Source of the DNA: Tetrahymena thermophila SB210
Taxonomy: Eukaryota > Ciliophora > Oligohymenophorea > Hymenostomatida > Tetrahymenidae
Length of the DNA: 64,000 nucleotides
Reading direction: 5' to 3'
NCBI RefSeq assembly: GCF_000189635.1
Contig: NW_002476237.1
Location: forward strand, 248,001-312,000
Position numbers and translations under genes: made by a program. A model generated the notes under the pieces. The model worked only from the letters and a program-made list of their open reading frames with translations. It ran no database searches and had not been told where the DNA came from. Shown one piece after another: positions 55,557 through 64,000 of the stretch. The number at the start of each line of letters is the position of its first letter. Within the stretch, counting starts at the first letter, position 1.

Positions 55557-58435
55557 TCAAATAACTTTGATACTTTATAACGTTAACATTATGTAATTAT
55601 AGTTACCAATTACAGAATCTAGTATTTTATTAGAAAATACTAACTCTGTTTCTGGTTTTCTGCATTCTTAGCAGTGAGGAGTATATCCTTTAAAGCAAGC
55701 ATCACAAAATGAATGACCACATGGGGCACATGTCTTAGCATCTTTTATAGTCTGTCCACAATAGGAGCACCCGAATTAAGCTTCTGCTGCTTACTATTTT
55801 TTAGTTTATTTTAAATAAAAATTAATAATTATAATTCAAAATCATTACTGCAGCATTTTCAATCTTAGCAACTGAACTTCTTAGAAGTTTTTCTTTATCC
55901 TTTAAATCTTGAATTTATTACTTTACCTTGATAGGATCCTTTATTTTATTAATTATTACATTTTATTACTTAAAATTGAATAAAGAATAAATATTATTAC
56001 TAATTCTTCTAAGTTCTTCTCTGCAATAGCAAGTTTACTTGTTAGTGTTTTAATATCAAGGTCTTACTTAAACAGAAGTGAATCTTTTTCTAAAATTAAA
56101 TTTGATTATTTAATATTTAAATTTCATATTTATTTTACTTGAAATTTATCTGGAATTTTCATCTCTTTCCTCTTTTAATTTTTCAATCTAAAAAAAAACA
56201 AACAAATTCTTTAAAGAAAAAAAAAAAAAAAAATATTTTACTTATTATTAATATTCTAAGGACTAATTCAAAAAGGCATCTTTTTAAATTATTGCATTAT
56301 TTAGCTCTTAAATCTTTTTTTCATAAGAAGCCTTAAGAGATTTTAGATCTCCATCAAGTTCTTTTTCGTTTTTTGAAAGGAGAGAAATCTTTTCTTCATA
56401 TTCATATTTGATCTTTTTTAGATCAGCTTCTTTATCTTAAAGCATAGTGATGAGTTCTTTGTGGCTCTTGTTCAAAGCTTAACTATTTAAAATTTCCTGT
56501 TCCATTCTTTGCTTAAGTTCTTCTATTTAATTCTACATGGAAGAGAGTTATGTTTATTCTGACTTTTAATCACTAGTTAACTAACTATATTTGTCTTTCA
56601 ACTCTTTGTTCTAAGAAGAAAGTAATTAAATTTATTATTCTAATTTGCTATTTTATTCTTCTAATTCTTTAGTCTTTTACATCAGCTGACTGTTGTCTGA
56701 CCTCAAAGTTTAAATATTTTAAACAAACTCCTAAAGTTTTTCTTAATTTTTATTGACTTCTTTTTATAAATTATCTATTAAATTATCTTTAGACTAAACC
56801 ATTTAGAAGTAGTTTTACTTTTCTTTTTCGAGCATGTTTTTCTTTTGCTCGTATTCATTTAAGTTTTTAATTAAGTTTTAATTTTACTCTGCTTATTTAT
56901 TTAGCTCTGAGTTTTGACTATTTAGTTCTTACTCTAACTTTCTGTTTAAGGCATTTTTTTGCTCTTCTGAGATACTGAGAGCACTTTATATTTAAAGTTT
57001 TTCATCATTTAATATTTAATTCATATTCTTTTCTCTTTCCAGCATTTCCTTTAACTAATCAATTTACTGCGAAGATTGTCCCTCATACTCTGATAATCTT
57101 TGTCTTAGATTTTATATCTCTGAACTCATTATTTATACATTATCTCTGAGTTCTTTAGTAACTTATTAATTATTCTTTACTTCGAATTTAGCAATTAAAA
57201 TGATTTCATCCTAACATTTAGATTTCATTTCTTCATAATTATTAATCAAATTTAAGTAGTTAAAACATTTGCAGTTATTTCTTTCTTCTCTCAACTTGCT
57301 TAATTCTTCCTAATATTTTAAAAAATGTAAATATAAAAAATAAAATAGGCATGTTTATTATTACCTCTAGTTCCTTGTTTAATTCTTTTAGCTATGCAGT
57401 TTCCTATTTTATTGATGACTCATTGTTACTTTTCATCTTCAGTAAAGTTTATTAAGATTCATGAACATTTTCTAGCTTTTTAAGCTGTATGAGTAAATCA
57501 CTTTCTCTCTGTTTTAATGTTTATATTTCTTTTTTCATTTTTCTATCATGGTCCAATAATTCTTCCTTAAGAGCCTCAGAATCTTAGGACTTGTCTTACA
57601 AATCATTTATCCTATTAAGTGCTTTATCTAAATTTTCCTCTAAAATTTTAACCTGTCTCTCACTTTCTTCTTTTTAAATCTAAGTTTTTAACATGTTAAA
57701 TGTCTAAAAAAGGATAAATAAAAATATACATTTAACTGTTGATTCTAATCCTTTAAAGTTTGTAAATCTGCTTAAAATTGTTTTTTTTCTTTTTCAAAGT
57801 TTTTATCTTGGTTTAGAATTTTTTAGAGTTGAGAATTTGTTTCTCTAAGCTGTTGATTTAAATCTGTATTTAAACTATTTCTTTGTTCTAATAAAGATTC
57901 CAATTCTTAAATTCGCTTATTGGCTTTAGCTAGCTCATTTTAAACCTTATTCATATGAGATACTTTTTCATTTGCTGCTTCATTATCTTGTTATCCCTTA
58001 ACTAATTTACCATTTGCATCATCTAATTTTCCTTCTATGTCTTTTATCTTTGACAAATAATTCTAATTGAGATCTCTTAATTACTGAACTTCATTTTTAT
58101 ATCTTTAAGTTTCTGATTTTTCAGTCTTAAACATTGTACTTAAGCTTTCGAAATTTCTCTAAAGTGCCATTACACTCTAGTTACGTTATTCTAATTCTTT
58201 CTTTAATCTCATAACCTGCGTTCTTAAATCTTCTTACTTGAAATAATATATTTTTGATACAATTTTAATCTTAAATTTCGTTTTATACATCTTCAGTTGG
58301 AGGAGGAATATCTTTGAAAGAAGTCCTAGACTTTCTTGTTTCTTTGATGAAATTATAATTTTCACTATCATCTTTTTTAGGAGGTTTATAATCTATTAAT
58401 GGAAGAGTAAACTTCTTATCAAAGTTTTTTGACAT
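55557..58435 (-). CDS. Long coiled-coil protein with C-terminal RING finger
   Basis: Eight exons: 58435-58289, 58236-57730, 57703-57365, 57309-56242, 56187-56139, 56089-56001, 55938-55849 and 55793-55557, giving 841 residues. A short basic head (KNFDKKFTLPLIDYKPPKK) precedes about 690 residues of nearly continuous coiled coil rich in Glu, Lys, Gln, Leu and Asn. The RING starts near residue 771: CSYCGQTIKDAKTCAPCGHS, FCDAC and CQEC. Long coiled coil plus terminal RING suggests a dimeric or filamentous E3 ubiquitin ligase, reminiscent of BRE1 in layout but not in RING sequence. Intron 2 (57704-57729) is only 26 nt. It diverges from the zinc-ribbon gene at 58876. The substrate is unknown. Confidence 0.85.
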
Positions 58436-58875
58436 TTCTTTTAAAATTTTATCAGAAACTGATAATTTAGATTTTTAATTATAAATTTTTTGAAAAATTA
58501 AATTAAAATTGTTATTTATGTCAAACAAACAAACCAAATCAAAAAAAAAGAATAATTTTTTTTTTGAATAACTTTTTATAGTGTTTTAAAATAATTTATT
58601 TAAGATATTTAAAAATAAATTTCTAAAATTGTAAATTATAAAACAAATAGACTAAATTTAGATTTAAAATGTCTATATTATGTAACTCAACTTTAATTAA
58701 GCTATTTCATAGAATCTTTCAAATTATGTAAGAAATTTGTATAAAGCAAAGTTATTAATCCTGTTAAAATTTAAAGGTTGCGAATATTTGCAAATAATAT
58801 AAATTTTCATACAAAAAATTAAGTTACTATAGACTTTTTCAAACAAAAATTAAAAAAGGAAATCTAAGAATAAAA
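58436..58875. other. Intergenic region between divergent genes
   Basis: AT-rich spacer shared by the RING gene (-) and the zinc-ribbon gene (+); both promoters should lie here. No motif is identified. Confidence 0.5.
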
Positions 58876-59314
58876 ATGGATATCGAAGGAAAGACAATAA
58901 TATTATAGAATCCAGATGGATCTATCTAAGTAGCAACATAGCCTCATTATAAAGGAAAAAAGTAGTTATAGTGTTATAAATGTAAATGCAGATTAATTTA
59001 TGAGGGAAATGCTCTTAAAATAAAATGTACAAACTGCCAATCATTAAATGGTGTGCCTAACTAGCAAAGTTAGTAATAAATGTAGTAGCAAAGATCTATA
59101 TCATGTGCAAGTTGTGGAGCAAGATGTTAATTATTAATTATTGATAACATGTTGATTGGAAATTGCAATTCTTGTGGTAATTTATTTATAATTTTATTTG
59201 CATTACTTAAAAAATAATAATTATTCTATTTTTATCAAAAACATTTTATTTATATTTTGGGCAAACAAATAATATTCTTACAATTAAAAAGGTGCTTTAA
59301 CAGGTGTATATTGA
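58876..59314 (+). CDS. Small LSD1-type zinc-ribbon protein (107 aa)
   Basis: Exons 58876-59176 and 59292-59314 are joined in phase across a 115-nt intron; the second adds only GALTGVY. Two Cys4 modules are present: CYKCKCRLIYEGNALKIKC with a following TNC, and CASCGARCQLLIIDNMLIG with CNSC. The first matches the plant LSD1/LOL zinc finger pattern CXXC-X3-L-X-Y-X3-A-X2-I-X-C-X2-C. A Gln/Met-rich linker separates them. In plants such proteins regulate cell death and transcription; the role in ciliates is unknown. The tiny last exon is supported by completion of the codon of the final CNSCG motif. Confidence 0.8.
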
Positions 59315-59426
59315 ATAGGATAGAGATAGTATAAGAAGAACATAAAATGAAAACCTTTTCTCAAAAAATCTACCAAATCTAGTTATTGTTAATTAATATA
59401 ATTCAAGCTAAAAATTAGTTTAAAAC

Positions 59427-60686
59427 AAACACTTAAAATGCAAAGGAAATGTGATTTAAAGCTAAACCAATTGATTGATTGATATGCCTTAATTTATTTT
59501 AATTAATCTTTGGTATTATTTTAGAAATTGAATACTAAAAATAATTTATATTTCCATTTTATAATGATAAAAATTTAAAACAAAAGCAAGAAATTTATTT
59601 ATTTATTGTGTTATTAGTAAAATATAATACTTGTAATTTATATTTTAAAATATTTTATAAGTTTTAAAAATATTTATTTAAAACTCAGATACTTATTTAG
59701 AACTTTAAAATACTAATTATGTATGTAGATAGATGCTTTAAACTGCTTTATCTATTTTTGATGAAACTTCAATAAATTATATTTATAACTAATTATGGTA
59801 TTTTTTTAAAAGGATTTAATTAATTTTAATTTTATTATAAAAACATTGTTAATATTTTATAAAAAAAATAAAATGAAAGAAGTTTAATTCTCTATTTTTT
59901 GCTAAAATTTATTATTTTAATCTTTCTTACTTAAATAGTAAAAAATTATAGCAGTGATTATTTGTTTAAAACAATTGATCCTTAAAAAATAATGTATAAT
60001 TATAAATCATTAATATATCGAAATAAAGAGTTGAAGTGTTATTAATTCTTTTTTTACAATCAATAAAAAATATCTTGTTTTAAATATATAAGAAAAGAAC
60101 AAAAAAAATAAAAAGAAGCAAGTGTAGTAAGTAATTCTCCAACAAACAAAACGAATTCATTTTATTGAGAAAAGTTTTTTATGAAATCTCTTTCATAGCA
60201 AGCAATACAAGCTATTTAAAATCTTAAAAAACTAGCAGATAAGCCAATTGTAAATAGTGAGCCCAAAGCAGACTAGATAAGTAATTAAAAAGACAATTAA
60301 TAAAAATAAATCTTTAGCCTGCAAGATATTAAGTCTCTTGAAAAAAAAGATATTTGGCTTGAAGTAAAGGAAAAAGCTGAGAGTTTGGAGATAGGAGTTG
60401 AATCAAATTTTATGCCAATTATAAAAAAGACTATTAATTTATTGGATTTAATAATAGAAGCTGGCTTATAGTCATTTAATTCATAATAGATTACTTTTTA
60501 TATAGACGAGATTTTGTTTACAGTAGTTTAAAATATAATTCGGCATAAGAAATACCAAACAGTGGAAAATTATCTGATTGCAGAATAGATTATTATAAAA
60601 ACACTAGTGCTAATTAATTAGTCAATTTAGCTCGATATTCCAAAGTTGTCAGAAATATCTGCTTATATATTTAATACCTAAAGAAG
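59427..60686 (+). repeat. Tandem duplication, unit A (about 1.26 kb)
   Basis: From AAACACTTAAAATGCAAAGG at 59427 to ACCTAAAGAAG at 60686 the sequence is repeated, with point changes and indels, at 60689-62590. It contains the upstream region plus the first 166 codons or so of the ubiquitin-hydrolase-like gene. The junction lies directly where unit B begins. Confidence 0.88.
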
Positions 60687-60717
60687 ATAAACACTTAAAA
60701 ATGCAAAGGAAATATGA
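60181..60717 (+). pseudogene. Truncated 5' copy of the ubiquitin-hydrolase-like gene
   Basis: The ORF of 178 residues starts MKSLSQQAIQAIQNLKKLAD and is closely similar to the start of the gene at 62085, for example ESNFMPIIKKTINLLDL and YLIAEQIIIKTLVLINQS. After YIFNTQR it runs into the duplicated upstream DNA and gains an unrelated tail, ending at TGA 60715-60717. The rest of the gene is missing, so it is best seen as a fragment left by tandem duplication. It has no internal TGA, and the shared promoter region may still drive a short protein. Confidence 0.75.
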
Positions 60718-62590
60718 TTTAAAGCTAATCCAATTGATAGATAGACTTTAATTCTAATTAATCCTAGGTATTATTTTAGAAATTAAAAACTAAAAATAAT
60801 TAATATTTCAATTTTATAATGATAAAAATTGAAATAAAAACAATAAATTAATTTATTTATTGCTTTATTAGTAAAATAAAATACTTGTCATTTATATTTT
60901 AAAATATTTTATAAGTTTTAAAAAGATTATTTAAAACTCAGATATTTATTAAGAGCTTTAAAATACTAATTATGTATGTAGGTGCTTTAAACTGCTTTAT
61001 CTATTTTTGATGAAACTTCAATAAATTATATTTTTAACTATTTTGGTGTTTTTTTAAAAAGGATTTAATTAATTTTAATTTTATAAAAAAACATTGTTAA
61101 AATTTTATAAATCAATTTTTTAAAATGAAAGAAGTATTTTTATTTCCCTTTAATTTGATGAAATTTCTTTATTTTAATCTTTCTTACTTAAATAGCAAAT
61201 ATTTATAGTAGTGATTATTTGTTTAAAACAAATGATCCTTAAAAATTATCGTAGAATTATATTTTATTAAGAATAAAAAATTAAATTAAATAAAAATTAA
61301 AACACCAAAATAAATAAAAATATCAACCATAATTAAAAATTAATTATATTTTTTTTATAAATGTATACCCTTAATATTACTGATGTTTCAAATAGTTTTA
61401 GATATAATTATTTATGAATGATTGTTAGCAGTCTTTATCCAAAAATTATTATCAAATTTTAATCTTTATAAAAATTTTTTTAATTAGAGATCAGAAAGGC
61501 AGTAAGAAATTAACAGATATTACTTATATAAGCATATGACTATTAGACTTTTTCTTCTACAATAAAATTATATATTAAATTTTATTCTATTTTTTATTTA
61601 TATGGAGAATGCTTATTAATTAAATATACTTAATTTGAGAAATATGTTTGGCGTTTATATGTTTTTATTTGGTTTTTCCTAAAAAATTGTTGGAGAAAAA
61701 AATTTCTATCAGACATTTTTGTTTTTATGAATGATTTTATTTGTTTAAAATCAAAAGAATTATTTATTTGTAGAATAGGAGGAGAATAATAATATATGAA
61801 TTGGTTAACATATAGGAAAGAAGAGAGAATAGGTGATATTAATAATATCAAATAAAATCATTGAATCCTTAATATTCTTTTAAAGAAAATAATAATTAAT
61901 CTTAAAACTACTATTTGATATATCAAAATAAATAGTTGAAGTGTTATCAATTCTGATTTTACAATCGATAAAAAATATCTTGTTTTAAATATATAAGAAA
62001 AGAACAAACAAAATAAAAAGAAGCAAGTGTAGTATCTCTCCAACAAACAAACAAACAAATTCATTTTATTGAGAAAAGTTTATTATGCATAAAACTCTTT
62101 CATAGCAAGCAATACAAGCTAGTTAAGATATTAAAAAACTAGCAGATAAGCCAATTGCAAATAGTGAGCCCCAATCAGACTAGATAAGTAATTAGAAAGA
62201 CATTTAATAAAAATATATCTTTAGCGAGCAAGATATAAAGTCTCTTGAAAAAAATATTTGGCTTGAAGTAAAAGAAAAAGCTGAGCGTTTGGTGATAGGC
62301 TATGAATCAAATTTTATGCCAATTATAAAAAAGACTATTAATTTATTGGATTTAATGATAGAAGCTAGCTTATAGTCATTTAATTCATAATAGATTACCT
62401 TTTTTATAGACGAGATTCTTTTCACAGTAGTTAAAAATATAATTGAGCATAAAGAATACCAAACAGAGGAAAATTATCTGATTGCAGAATAGATTATTAT
62501 AAAAACACTAGTGCTAATTAATTAGTCAATTTAGCTCGATATTCCAAAGTTGTCAGAAATATTTGCATATATATTTAATACCTAAAGAAG
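60689..62590 (+). repeat. Tandem duplication, unit B (about 1.9 kb, with extra segment)
   Basis: This is the second copy of unit A. It matches through most of its length but carries about 650 bp, roughly 61260-61916, absent from unit A. Between GATCCTTAAAAA and TTGAAGTGTTAT, unit A has only a short bridge. Confidence 0.85.
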
Positions 62591-64000
62591 TTTATATTCC
62601 AAAACTATTCTACTAAAATCGCCACCTTAATCAGACTACCCAGTAATATTATTTTATCTAAAAAAATAATTATATTTCCAACTTTTTCAAAGTATTCTCC
62701 TAGCATATACTTTGTAACAAAACAGTCTTTATAGTTTTAGACTTGATTAAAGAAAAGAAAGCAAATATTTGATCAAACTATTTTTTGAAAATAACTATTA
62801 AAATTTAAAAATCCATCATAAAATTAAATTTTTCAATAAGTGGTGGGTTTTCTTCCATATTTCTGCTTATTTTGTATCATTTAAAACACTTAAATTTTAA
62901 ATATTTGATGGCTTTATTGAATTTTTTACAAATTTTATAATAAAAGCTTGGTTATGAATTTGATAGAGACGAAAATAGAAGATAGTGGGAACAAAATTTA
63001 AAAATAGGAGATATAATTGATTGCATAAAGTTTGAATGTTATCAAAAGAGATAGTCTTGGTCAAGAGCACTAATCGAAAGGATTGACGATACAAGCGTGA
63101 GTGTTAAATATTTAAATGATTAGGTCGATGATAGGTAATATAATTTCCAAATAGAAATTAATATAAACGAATGAATGAATTATAAATAAATCAATTAATT
63201 AATAATTTTTTAATAGCAAAAATTATATCAGGAATAATTTTAAAACTGTGAATAATAATTTTTTGTCAAAAAATTTTTTTAAGTGAAAACAAATGAAAAT
63301 TCTTTTCATAAAAAAGTTAACTGAAATCTAAGCATAATATTTTATAATTCTAGGATTTTCACTAAATCTTCTTACTAGATAGCACCTCTTGGTACAAAGT
63401 CTTTAGATTTTGAATGGAGAGAGTAATTAAAAGTTGGTGATGAAGTTGATTTTGTTGATTCTTATAATATTTGGAGAAATGCAACAATACTGGAAATAAA
63501 AGAAGTTGAAGTAAATAATGGGACTATTGTTAAGTCAGTACTTGTTGGTAATAATATATTTTGTTTTGGTTAGCTAGGTATTAATTAATATTCAATTATT
63601 TATTAAGGATTGCGTATTTATAGAGAAGATGGTAATAGATTAGATGAATAAAATGGAAAATCTTATTTTGGATATGACAAATAATTAGATGAGTGGGTAA
63701 GTCCTCACAGTGGAAGATTATAAAGGTAAATTTTAAACAATTTCATTAGATAGCTATATATGTCCTTCTAAAATAGATTTAACAGATTAGCTAGAAAGCA
63801 AGTACAGCAATAGACATTAAAAAATTATCTTGATTATACAGATGATGCAAATGATATTATTTTTGAAATTGAAAATAAAGCAAATAAAATTTATGCCATT
63901 TAAAGGACTGATAAAAACAATAATTTAGTTCGATATATAAATTATTTTGGAGAAATTGGAGGCTTTGATAATATCCTGAAAAGACTCTAAAATTTTTCTA
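62085..64000 (+). CDS. Probable ubiquitin carboxyl-terminal hydrolase-like protein, 5' part, frameshifted
   Basis: The frame from ATG 62085 (MHKTLSQQAIQASQDIKKL) is open to TGA 62955-62957, 290 residues ending FIIKAWL. Coding character then continues one base on, from GYEFDRDENRRQWEQNLKIG to 63134. An intron (63135-63353) joins in phase to IFTKSSYQIAPLGTKSLDF, EWREQLKVGDEVDFVDSYN and FGYDKQLDEWVSPHSGRLQR. These resemble Tudor/MBT-like DEW-type modules that precede the peptidase of large ciliate ubiquitin hydrolases. No catalytic Cys or His box lies inside the window, so the assignment is by architecture only. The frameshift means this copy is broken, contains an error, or uses an unseen splice. 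The gene continues past the window edge. Confidence 0.6.

Noticed and set aside
61630..62064. Minus-strand ORFs in the extra segment of unit B.
   Set aside because: They have hydrophobic, low-complexity translations of AT-rich DNA, no motif, and no counterpart in unit A.

Overview
The window is nuclear DNA of an oligohymenophorean ciliate, most likely a Tetrahymena-type macronuclear genome. Open frames run through many TAA and TAG codons, which stand for glutamine, and stop only at TGA. TAA or TAG even falls inside conserved motifs, for example the YTYIQSR activation-loop motif of the DYRK kinase at 1747-6648. Intergenic DNA is extremely AT-rich. Most introns are about 50-150 nt, begin GTA and end in AG after a T-rich stretch. 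Splice phases were checked by adding exon lengths, and every multi-exon model below closes in frame. ORF calling with the standard code breaks all of these genes into fragments.

Layout. 1-1746: intergenic, with one doubtful small ORF. 1747-6648 (+): DYRK2-like kinase. 7564-11091 (+): a 1175-residue low-complexity orphan. 12274-14623 (+): DENND6-type Rab exchange factor. 15060-19807 (-): three tandem AlkC-like DNA alkylation-repair proteins. 20034-21458 (-): CELF/Bruno-like protein with three RRMs. 21932-22507 (-): OPA3 homologue. 23596-28054 (+): potassium-channel-like protein with a cyclic-nucleotide-binding domain. 28718-34016 (+): leucine-rich-repeat gene built from 13 tandemly amplified exon-intron units. 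34666-35832 (+): type-I DnaJ. 36145-37191 (+): RING protein. 38126-39952 (+): B-box-like protein. 40450-41330 (+): histidine phosphatase. 41863-45983 (+): large multi-pass membrane protein. 46915-47952 (+): secreted nuclease/phosphatase-fold enzyme. 48988-54851 (-): CC2D2A, a ciliary transition-zone protein, in 17 exons. 55557-58435 (-): coiled-coil RING protein. 58876-59314 (+): small LSD1-type zinc-ribbon protein. 59427-64000 (+): a tandem duplication holding a truncated copy and a longer, frameshifted copy of what looks like a ubiquitin hydrolase gene that runs off the window.

The genes do not form one pathway, as is usual in ciliates. Several fit ciliate cell biology: CC2D2A at the ciliary gate, the channel for membrane excitability, DENND6 in membrane traffic and OPA3 in mitochondria. 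Two local expansions stand out: the bacterial-type AlkC-like trio, and the LRR gene in which exon and flanking intron were copied together about 13 times, all in the same splice phase. No tRNA, rRNA, telomere repeat, CRISPR array or recognisable transposon was found.
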